Shown: positions 1 to 9,086 of the stretch, in pieces
How positions within the stretch are numbered: position 1 is the stretch's first letter
Layout of the letters: each line of letters begins with the position of its first letter
Assembly: GCA_026692885.1 (NCBI GenBank)
Contig: JAPLNJ010000773.1
Coordinates: forward strand, 1 to 13,009
Reading direction: 5' to 3'
Origin: Planctomycetota bacterium
Lineage (GTDB): Bacteria > Planctomycetota > Planctomycetia > Pirellulales > Pirellulaceae
Length of the DNA: 13,009 nt
The notes under the pieces: model-generated
What the model saw: only the letters and a program-made list of their open reading frames with translations
Told to the model about the DNA's origin: nothing
Databases searched by the model: none
Position numbers and translations under genes: made by a program

Positions 1-12
1 GAACGCAAGCCA

Positions 13-219
13 CGGACGCTCTGCGTCCTTGGGCAGACGACGCGGAGCGTCAAAACACTTGCATTCCCACGCGGAGAGCCTGTGAAGAAATGGGACTGGC
101 TCCGAGCTAGCACCGCGCCAAACCCTGAGAATATGACAGCTAGCGAGGTGCCTGTCCCAATTTCTTCACAGGCTCGGAGCGTGGGAACGAGAGAGGCGTG
201 AAGATGTTCACAGCAGTGG
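13..219 (+). repeat. Palindromic dispersed repeat, copy 1 (interrupted)
   Basis: This is the first of two copies of a roughly 104-bp repeat. Positions 13-76 align with 11488-11551 (59 of 64 identical by eye) and 180-219 align with 11552-11591 (37 of 40). The copy carries one internal palindrome (arms 15-27 and 39-51, one mismatch). Half of a second palindrome is followed, after a 98-bp interruption, by its other half. It lies just upstream of the kinase gene, so its right end forms part of that gene's leader. Translated remnants of this kind of repeat are common as spurious ORFs in planctomycete genomes (from memory). Confidence 0.85.
77..174. mobile_element. 98-bp MITE-like inverted-repeat element with target duplication
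   Basis: The ends at 77-96 and 154-174 are inverted repeats of 20 and 21 nt that differ only by one extra base. A weaker inner complementarity (97-111 with 139-153, 11 of 15) extends the arms, leaving a short unpaired centre. The element is flanked on both sides by CGGAG (72-76 and 175-179). Removing the element and one CGGAG restores the uninterrupted sequence seen in the second repeat copy at 11488-11591. That is the signature of a transposition-like insertion with a 5-bp target duplication. It has no room for a protein, so movement would need an enzyme encoded elsewhere. Confidence 0.8.
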
Positions 220-292
220 GGTTGTCTCCCAAGCAGCGCCGGAGCCGATCGTTGGCATTGGTGTCTCGTACGACAGGGTTTGATTGAATGCT

Positions 293-297
293 GGAGG
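293..297 (+). promoter_or_regulatory. Ribosome binding site that sets a GTG start
   Basis: GGAGG lies six bases before the GTG at 304. The only upstream in-frame alternative, TTG at 280, has no such motif, so the site decides the start of the histidine kinase. Confidence 0.7.
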
Positions 298-303
298 CAC
301 CCC

Positions 304-2907
<2,604 letters not shown>

Positions 2908-2913
2908 AAAATA

Positions 2914-3009
2914 GGGTCGGGTGTTCAGAAATTCATTTCTTGCGGCGAGAAGACGTTGCCAAGGGACGGCGATTGGGCCCCAAAAAATGAATTTATGAAC
3001 ACCCGACCC
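2914..3009. repeat. 96-bp inverted-repeat element after the kinase gene
   Basis: The arms 2914-2941 and 2982-3009 are 28 nt each and complementary at 26 positions; the spacer is 40 nt. The element begins six bases after the kinase stop codon. No target duplication is visible. It could be a MITE-like element, and transcribed it would form a long hairpin able to protect or end the kinase mRNA. There is no T-run, so it is not a classic intrinsic terminator. Confidence 0.8.
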
Positions 3010-3029
3010 CTGGCCGACCCGGTTTCTCC

Positions 3030-3089
3030 GTGGCGTAAGCTTCCAGCTTGCAAGAGATCATGGCATCGCAAGCTGGAAGCTTACGCCAC
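3030..3089. repeat. Perfect 22-bp inverted repeat
   Basis: The arms 3030-3051 and 3068-3089 are perfectly complementary over 22 nt and are separated by 16 nt. The element lies 20 bp from the preceding inverted repeat and shares no sequence with it. The arm sequence, containing AAGCTTCCAGCTTGC, resembles one I recall as frequent between planctomycete genes. It lies about 105 nt upstream of the Uma2-family gene. No direct repeat flanks it. Confidence 0.82.
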
Positions 3090-3193
3090 TTGTTTCTTGA
3101 ACGGTGCTTGGCCTTCCAAGCAGTTGTCGGTGACCGTAGAATTGATCACCGTCAGCCTTCCCTTCCGTCAGTCAACGTAGTGGACGCGGCTTC

Positions 3194-3760
3194 ATGTCCT
3201 CGATACTCGATCAACCAGCCATTCGTCACGCGGCGCTGCCGATCACGGTGGAGCAGTACCATCACCTGAGCGAACACTCCATCATTTCGGAGCGAACCGA
3301 ACTACTTCGAGGAGTAATCATCGAGCAGATGACCAAGTCACCCCTGCATACCTACGTGGTGCAATTCTTGGTGAAGTGGCTGGAGTCGGTTATCGGCGCC
3401 AATTACCACGTGCGAAAGGAAGAACCGCTGACGCTGGCCGAATCAGAGCCGGAGCCGGATATCGCGGTCGTCTGGGGAACGCCCAAGGATTACCGAGCCG
3501 CACACCCGTACACTGCCGAGCTCGTGGTGGAGGTGGCGGTGACCACACTGGACTTGGACCGCGACAAGGCGGAGATCTATGCGGCGGCGGGTGTGCCCGA
3601 GTATTGGATCGTGGTGCCGGAGGAGCGCGCCGTCGAGGTCTTTCGCGACCCTTCCGCGAGCGGCTACGGCACGCGGGTTCGTCACCTCGAACCGGACACC
3701 ACGCTGCGGTCCAACTCGCTGCCGCAGGTCGCCCTCCGCATGGCGAGTCTCTTTGGGTAA
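3194..3760 (+). CDS. Uma2 family (DUF820) PD-(D/E)XK nuclease-like protein
   Basis: This 188-residue protein has the length and motif order of the Uma2 family, which has a restriction-endonuclease-like fold; its biological role is largely unknown. Visible hallmarks are an ERTELLRG segment near residue 33, EPEPDIAVV with the predicted metal-binding Asp89, ELVVEVAV with Glu113, DRDKAEIYA with Lys125, and the diagnostic GVPEYWIV at 133-140. The catalytic set Asp-Glu-Lys therefore appears intact. The usual EVxSxST stretch reads EVAVTTL here, a modest deviation. The ATG at 3194 gives the expected N-terminus but has no strong Shine-Dalgarno sequence. Such genes occur in many copies in planctomycetes and cyanobacteria and are often mobile. 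A palindromic repeat follows the stop by 18 nt. No partner gene is visible. Confidence 0.9.
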   Translation: MSSILDQPAIRHAALPITVEQYHHLSEHSIISERTELLRGVIIEQMTKSPLHTYVVQFLVKWLESVIGANYHVRKEEPLTLAESEPEPDIAVVWGTPKDYRAAHPYTAELVVEVAVTTLDLDRDKAEIYAAAGVPEYWIVVPEERAVEVFRDPSASGYGTRVRHLEPDTTLRSNSLPQVALRMASLFG

Positions 3761-3778
3761 TAGCATCGGCCACAGAAT

Positions 3779-3817
3779 AACTCCCTCGCCCCGGTACTCC
3801 GGGGAGAGGGTTGGGGT
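3779..3817 (+). repeat. 39-bp palindromic repeat, copy 1
   Basis: This segment is the reverse complement of 8980-9018 at 37 of 39 positions. It contains its own hairpin: a CCCTCGCCCCGG arm pairs with CCGGGGAGAGGG around a short loop, with one mismatch. It starts 18 nt beyond the Uma2 stop codon. It behaves like a REP-type intergenic element and could also act as an mRNA 3' hairpin. Confidence 0.82.
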
Positions 3818-4031
3818 CGCGCGCGCAAAATTGGGCGGACGTGTGGCTAAGGGTCGGGTGTACGAAGCGGCAAATCGGGAAGTTATTTCGTGGCCATTGC
3901 TACGTGGTGATGGATTATGCCCTGCGGCCACGGATTGTCGATTTCTTTCGCAGAATTCTACTCACAAGTCGTGCTCCGATACGCTATTATGACGACGCAT
4001 CCGCTGGACCGTTTCCACCGAGGATCCTCCC

Positions 4032-7000
4032 ATGTCCCTGGCCTACCAGGCAGCTGAAGCCAAAACGAAGAAGTCCCGGAAGGGATCTCCAGGCGTTGGC
4101 GCGCCGCTGACGGCCGACCTGCCCTGGCGGTCAACCGTCGGTCGCGAGAATGCCGCGGACTCGGCGTCCAGGGTGACCGGAGCACTGGCACTGCCCCCAC
4201 GCCTGCACCAGTTCTTCGAACGACAATGTGATGCCCGCCCCGAGGCGGTGGCGTTAATCGTTGGCGACGAGCAGTACACCTATGCGGCCCTCGACGCCCG
4301 CGCGAATCAATTGGCTCGGCATCTGGCGAGCCTCGGCATCGGCCCACAGGATCGGGTGGGCATCCTGCTGGAGCGGTCGGTCCCGACGTATGTGACGCTG
4401 TTGGCGGTGCTCAAGTGTGGTGCGGCCTTTGTGCCGATCGATCCATCTTTCCCCCCGGAGCGAATCGCGTACATTGCCGCGGATGCGGCGCTGAACCTGC
4501 TGGTCACCACGACCGGATTTGCCAAGGTCACGGCGACCCTGGCCTGCCCCGTGCTGCCCGTCGATGCGGCCGGCGAAACCATTGCCCGGCAATCCCCGGC
4601 GCGGCTCGTGCAGTCGGACACGGAAGATGCCCTGTGTTACATCATCTACACCTCCGGTTCGACGGGGCGTCCCAAGGGCGTGGCGATCAATCAGTCGAGC
4701 ATCTGTAACTTCATCTCGGTCTGCACGCCGATTTACGGCGTCACCGCCGGTGATCGTGTGTACCAGGGCATGACCATCGCCTTTGATTTCTCGATCGAGG
4801 AGATTTGGCCGACGTTCGCCAGTGGCGCCGCGCTGGTTGCCGGTCCGACCGATCACCGGCGACTGGGGCCGGGGTTGGCGGAATTCTTGATCCAGCAGCA
4901 GGTGACGATGCTGTACTGCGTGCCGACGCTGCTGGCGACACTGGATCGCGACATCCCCAGCTTGCGGACGCTGAACGTCGGCGGGGAAGCCTGCCCGCAC
5001 GACTTGGTGAAACGTTGGAGCCGCGCCGGGCGGCGCATGTTCAACACCTACGGCCCGACCGAGGCGACGGTCACGGCCACGTGGACCGAATTACGGCCGG
5101 ACCAGGCGGTAACGATTGGCAAGCCCCTGCCGACGTATCGCGTCTACCTGCTCGACGACAAGCTGGCTCCGGTATCGCCGGGGGCCCACGGCGAGATCTG
5201 CCTCGGCGGCATCGGGGTGGCGCGCGGTTACGTCAATCGCCCCGAACTCACGGCCGAGAAATTCGTCACCGTATCCTTCCCAGGGGCTCGTCCCGGCGAG
5301 CGAATTTACCGCACCGGCGATCTGGGCCGGCTGACGGACCAGGGCGAGATCGAATACCTGGGGCGGCGCGACACGCAGGTCAAGATCCGCGGCTATCGCA
5401 TTGAACTGTCGGAGATCGAGGCGGTCCTGCTGGAGGACGCCGAGGTCGAAAACGCCGTGGTCTCCGTGGTCTCGGAGCAGGGCGTGGTGCAGGATCTCGT
5501 GGCCTACGTCACGCAGCGCGGCTCTGAAGAATTCGGAGCAGGCGCCGCCGACGAGCTGAAGAGTCGCTGGCACGCGGCGTTGCGCCAACGCCTGCCGGGT
5601 TACATGGTGCCGGCCTTCATCGAGATCCTCCCGAGGCTGCCCACACTGGCCAGTGGCAAGACGGATCGGTCCCAGCTGCCCCCGCCCTCGACCGCGCGGC
5701 TGAGCGCCGGTTCGAGCGAGTATGTCGCGCCGGCCACCGCGTTGGAACGGGAAGCCGCGGCCGTCTGGGCATCCGTGTTCCACCAGACGGACGTGTCCGT
5801 GACCGCCGACTTCTTCCAGGATCTCGGCGGCCATTCGCTGTTCGCTGCGCTGGCGATTTCCCGGTTGCGGCAGAATCCCCGGATGCGGCACGTCTCCATC
5901 GCCGATCTGTACCAACATCCTACGCTGCGTGGCTTGCTGCGACATATCGAGGAGACGGTCCCGGCGCGGCAGGCCCCGGTCGATACAGCGGCGCGTGCCG
6001 CGCCACGCTCCCGTCTCCGCTTGCGACACGGCAGTCGACGCGTGTGGCTGTGTGGCGCGGTGCAACTGGCGCTGGTGTACTTGATCCTCTCGATTTCCAG
6101 CTGGCCGCTGGTGCTCCCGCTGGCGTGCGAACTCCCGGCGTCAACGGGTCTGATGTGGGCCGCGGGCGGGTTGATCTGGGCGATCCTGTTTGCCACGCGT
6201 CTGCTGGCGCCTGTCGTGGCCCGATGGCTACTGATCGGGCGGCTACGGCCCGGCTGCTATCCGCTCTGGGGTTGGACGTACTGCCGTTGGTGGCTGATGC
6301 GCAAGCTCTTGGCGATGACGCCGATGGAGCACTTTGCCGGCTCGCCGCTGCTGCCGCTTTATGCGCGACTCCTCGGCGCTCGGGTGGGAAGCCGCTGCCA
6401 CATCGGCACACGGATGCTGGACCTGCCCGAGTTGATCGAAATCGGCGACGGGGCCTGCATCGGCTATGAAGTCTCGCTGCACACCTATGTGGTGGAAAAC
6501 GGTTGGCTGCACCTGGCGCCGATCCAAATCGGGGCCGGTGCTTTCGTGGGTACTAATGCGGTGGTCATGCCCGGCAGTCGCATCGGGCGCAACGCGTGCG
6601 TGTTGGAACAGTCGCTCGTGTCAGGAGACCAGGACATTCCCGAAGGCGAACGGTGGGCGGGATCGCCGTCCGCCAAAACGGACGATGCCGATCCGTTGTT
6701 TGGGGCTTTGGCGGCCCGCCCAGCGGCCCGGCAGAACTGGGCGCCCTGGCATTGGGCCGGGTTCATCGCCGGGGTGTTCGTGCTGGAAGCGTTGCCGTGG
6801 ATCATCTTCACGCCCGGCCTGCTGCTGGTGGCGTATGTCGCGACGGAAGACGGCTTGCTCGCGGGGTTGCTGGCCACGCCGGTCGCCGCCATCGCTTACG
6901 TGCTGCTGACCTGTGCCCTCGTCGCGGTCGGCAAGCGGCTGATCATCCGCAGGATGAAGCCGGGGATCTTTCCGTTGTTTTCTTGGTTTGGGTGGCGCAA

Positions 7001-8126
7001 GTGGCTGGGCGACCAATTGATCTCCCTGAGTCTGGAGCTGACCAATACCCTGTACGCGACGCTCTACACGTTGCCCTGGTTGCGTCTGTTGGGCGTCCAA
7101 GTCGGTCCGCGGTCCGAAGTCTCGACGGTGTCCCACTTCGATCCGGATCTGCTGCAGCTGGGGGCCGAAAGCTTCGTCGCCGACATGGCGGTCCTGGGTG
7201 CCGCCCGCTACTACGGAGGTTTCATCGCCCTCGGTCCTACGGAAATTGGCGCCCGCTGCTTCGTGGGCAACTCGGCGCTGATCTCCAGCGGTGCGAAGCT
7301 TGGCGAGGGAAGTCTGATCGGGGTGCACTCGGTGTCTCCGCACCGACCCGTCGGCCCCGGCACCTCCTGGCTCGGCTCGCCGGCGATCTTCCTCCCGCGA
7401 CGCCAAATCAGCGAGGGCTTCGACGAATCCGTGACGTATCACCCGCCGGCCAAGCTCGTCGCCGGACGGCTGGCCGTCGAGTTGCTACGCGTGGTTCTGC
7501 CGTCCACGATCCTGTTCGCCGAAATCCTGCTGGGTGGCGCCGTCTGGATGCAGCTGTCGGCAGACCTGCCCGTGCCGCTGCTGTTGGCCTTAGCACCGGC
7601 ACTCTATCTGGCCTGCGGACTGCTGACGACGATCCTCGTCGCGGGACTCAAGTGGCTGATCGTGGGACGCTACCATCCGCGAGTCGAACCCGCCTGGTCG
7701 TTCTTCGTGTGGCGTTCGGAACTGGTCACCGGGCTCTACGAGAACGTGGCGGTGCCGTCGCTCCTGGCTTGGTTCGCGGGAACCCCGCTGGCGGCGCCGA
7801 TATTGCGGCTGTTCGGCGTCAAGATTGGTCGTCGGGTCTATCTCGAGTCCACCTACGTTACCGAGTTCGACCTGGTACGGATCGGTGACGATGCGGCGAT
7901 CGGAGATTTGACCTCGCTGCAGACGCATCTGTTTGAAGACCGCGTGATGAAGATGTCGACGGTCAACATCGGTGCCGCCTGCACCGTCGGCCAGCGTTCG
8001 GTGGTGCTCTACGACTCCGAGTTATCACCGGGCGCGGAACTCGATGCGTTGTCGCTGGTGATGAAGGGCGAGACGCTGCCGCCGGAAAGTCGCTGGCGGG
8101 GCATCCCGGCGCGGCTGGTCGATTGA
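4032..8126 (+). CDS. Pls-type single-module NRPS, epsilon-poly-lysine-synthetase-like membrane enzyme
   Basis: This 1364-residue protein should activate an amino acid with ATP, load it on a phosphopantetheine arm and transfer it at the membrane. The adenylation domain (about 55-550) has YTSGSTGRPKG at 206-216, YGPTE at 340-344, YRTGD at 426-430 and the catalytic Lys543 (SGKTDR). A thiolation domain (565-640) carries GGHSL with Ser602. Three units follow, each a pair of hydrophobic segments (about 672-735, 905-968, 1148-1210) and a soluble domain (740-895, 973-1125, 1213-1364). This is the order of Streptomyces Pls (about 1320 residues). The soluble domains carry hexapeptide-repeat signatures (IEIGDGACIG, IQIGAGAFVG, IRIGRNA-like turns), not the HHxxxDG of ordinary condensation domains, and there is no thioesterase. 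The ATG has GAGGA seven bases upstream. A TATTAT at 3985-3990 is a weak -10 candidate without a good -35. Product identity is unproven. Confidence 0.9.
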   Translation: MSLAYQAAEAKTKKSRKGSPGVGAPLTADLPWRSTVGRENAADSASRVTGALALPPRLHQFFERQCDARPEAVALIVGDEQYTYAALDARANQLARHLASLGIGPQDRVGILLERSVPTYVTLLAVLKCGAAFVPIDPSFPPERIAYIAADAALNLLVTTTGFAKVTATLACPVLPVDAAGETIARQSPARLVQSDTEDALCYIIYTSGSTGRPKGVAINQSSICNFISVCTPIYGVTAGDRVYQGMTIAFDFSIEEIWPTFASGAALVAGPTDHRRLGPGLAEFLIQQQVTMLYCVPTLLATLDRDIPSLRTLNVGGEACPHDLVKRWSRAGRRMFNTYGPTEATVTATWTELRPDQAVTIGKPLPTYRVYLLDDKLAPVSPGAHGEICLGGIGVARGYVNRPELTAEKFVTVSFPGARPGERIYRTGDLGRLTDQGEIEYLGRRDTQVKIRGYRIELSEIEAVLLEDAEVENAVVSVVSEQGVVQDLVAYVTQRGSEEFGAGAADELKSRWHAALRQRLPGYMVPAFIEILPRLPTLASGKTDRSQLPPPSTARLSAGSSEYVAPATALEREAAAVWASVFHQTDVSVTADFFQDLGGHSLFAALAISRLRQNPRMRHVSIADLYQHPTLRGLLRHIEETVPARQAPVDTAARAAPRSRLRLRHGSRRVWLCGAVQLALVYLILSISSWPLVLPLACELPASTGLMWAAGGLIWAILFATRLLAPVVARWLLIGRLRPGCYPLWGWTYCRWWLMRKLLAMTPMEHFAGSPLLPLYARLLGARVGSRCHIGTRMLDLPELIEIGDGACIGYEVSLHTYVVENGWLHLAPIQIGAGAFVGTNAVVMPGSRIGRNACVLEQSLVSGDQDIPEGERWAGSPSAKTDDADPLFGALAARPAARQNWAPWHWAGFIAGVFVLEALPWIIFTPGLLLVAYVATEDGLLAGLLATPVAAIAYVLLTCALVAVGKRLIIRRMKPGIFPLFSWFGWRKWLGDQLISLSLELTNTLYATLYTLPWLRLLGVQVGPRSEVSTVSHFDPDLLQLGAESFVADMAVLGAARYYGGFIALGPTEIGARCFVGNSALISSGAKLGEGSLIGVHSVSPHRPVGPGTSWLGSPAIFLPRRQISEGFDESVTYHPPAKLVAGRLAVELLRVVLPSTILFAEILLGGAVWMQLSADLPVPLLLALAPALYLACGLLTTILVAGLKWLIVGRYHPRVEPAWSFFVWRSELVTGLYENVAVPSLLAWFAGTPLAAPILRLFGVKIGRRVYLESTYVTEFDLVRIGDDAAIGDLTSLQTHLFEDRVMKMSTVNIGAACTVGQRSVVLYDSELSPGAELDALSLVMKGETLPPESRWRGIPARLVD

Positions 8127-8639
8127 TGCAGACTACTGCGTCTTCACGGCTAAGAGTTCGGGGCGATGCGTGAGCGGCAAGGCGCTAGCCGCCGGTTCCG
8201 AACGCCACCGGCGGCTAGCGCCTTGCCGCTCACAACCCACTAGTGCGGATATTAGCATCGTCGGCTTTCCCACGGTCAAGCCCATGCCGCGTGCGACGCA
8301 CTTCGACGTCGATGAGGGCTCGGTTGCGATTGTCGACGGACATGACTGGCCCTTCCGTGTTCCCTTACGAGGGCGCGACGCCAGGGTGCATTCCCCAACG
8401 ATGCATGGTATCATTTTCCCGAATCGGTGGCAACGACGCCAGTCGCATCGAGAACCGACGAATCGGCGGATGCGCGCGAGGCGGCGGTCTCGCCCTGGAT
8501 AATGGCTGGGTCACTCGCGCCGCCTGATCCGTGGCGTTCTGTCAATTGAGCACGGCCCTCGCCAGGATTGTGCCAACGATGGACGCCCAGACCCGGGGTC
8601 GACAACAATCGAAGTAGCTCAACCGGATCGGAGATGACG
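8127..8639. other. 513-nt gene-free stretch
   Basis: Apart from the inverted repeat at 8170-8233 and a ribosome binding site at its right end (GGAG, 8630-8633), I see no supportable gene here. Open frames on both strands (for example 8170-8502, 8243-8527 on + and 8133-8414 on -) lack recognisable domains, have arginine/serine-rich compositions and no good start signals. A promoter for the small gene at 8640 may lie here but none is clear by eye. Confidence 0.6.
8170..8233. repeat. Perfect 27-bp inverted repeat after the synthetase gene
   Basis: The arms 8170-8196 and 8207-8233 are perfectly complementary over 27 nt with a 10-nt loop. It begins 43 nt beyond the synthetase stop. The arm, containing GGCGCTAGCCGCCGG, looks like another dispersed intergenic element familiar from planctomycetes (memory, not checked). 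Without a T-tract it is not a standard terminator, but so strong a hairpin would very probably affect the 3' end of the transcript. Confidence 0.85.
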
Positions 8640-9086
8640 ATGACTGCTTCAACATGGACCAAATCGGACAGCGCGACGGCCGAACACATTTGGGCGGATT
8701 ACCAGAAGCATCACGATTTGTCGACATGTACCGGGAAAACGGCCGGAATTGACCCACACACGGGCCGTGTATGGATAGGCGAGTCAATTCAGGACGTTCT
8801 GTCGCAAAGAGATGCCGACGGTATTGACTCGTTGCTGTTCTTCGAACGCGTCGGTTCACGAACGTATTATCGCAAGGGAGGTAAGCACCATGCACGAGCA
8901 CAAGAGTTCTGTGATCAGTCGCTGCGCGTTTCTAAGAAACCGCCGAAGAATGAGTTCGGTATTTGCCTTTCCGCCCCCCACCCCAACCCGCTCCCCGGAG
9001 TACCGGGGCGAGGGAGCTATTTTTCGGCCGAGCCTAGGGCGGCGATTCCTGGCTGCGGTCGTCGTCTGCTGGCTGGCCGCCGCTGA
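8640..9086 (+). CDS. Small hypothetical protein, C-terminus probably extended
   Basis: The frame encodes 148 residues from the ATG at 8640, chosen because GGAG (8630-8633) sits six bases before it; the ATG at 8634 would be too close. Residues about 15-82 look like a real compact domain: EHIWADYQKHHDL, TAGIDPHTGRVWIGES, an acidic linker, then LFFERVGSRTYYRKGG. I associate this pattern with small planctomycete proteins of unknown function but cannot name it. The tail after KGG (about 83-148) differs in character, runs through the palindromic repeat at 8980-9018 (APHPNPLPGVPG) and overlaps the next gene by 197 nt in another frame. It is probably read-through after loss of an original stop codon. 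No catalytic motif, signal peptide or membrane segment is seen. Confidence is moderate for the first half and low for the tail. Confidence 0.55.
   Translation: MTASTWTKSDSATAEHIWADYQKHHDLSTCTGKTAGIDPHTGRVWIGESIQDVLSQRDADGIDSLLFFERVGSRTYYRKGGKHHARAQEFCDQSLRVSKKPPKNEFGICLSAPHPNPLPGVPGRGSYFSAEPRAAIPGCGRRLLAGRR
8877..8881 (+). promoter_or_regulatory. Ribosome binding site within the upstream gene
   Basis: GGAGG, within AAGGGAGGT, lies eight bases before the ATG at 8890. It sits in the codons for the Lys-Gly-Gly of the preceding small protein. It favours 8890 over 8812 and 8950 as the start of the dimethylformamidase-like gene and suggests translational coupling. Confidence 0.65.

Noticed and set aside
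3048..3269. Short plus-strand frames between the kinase and Uma2 genes
   Set aside because: They read through the inverted repeat at 3030-3089 and overlap the Uma2 start in another frame; no domain is seen.
3851..3861. An 11-nt match (GGGTCGGGTGT) to the end of the inverted-repeat element at 2914-3009
   Set aside because: The match stops after 11 bases and no second arm is found nearby, so a remnant of the element cannot be claimed.
3985..3990. TATTAT as a -10 box for the synthetase gene
   Set aside because: The only -35 candidates at suitable spacing (around 3961-3967) match poorly; it is too weak to list as a promoter.
6596..7888. A 430-codon plus-strand frame inside the synthetase gene
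   Set aside because: The synthetase frame encodes consistent membrane and hexapeptide motifs across the whole stretch; the alternative is Arg/Gly-rich and featureless.
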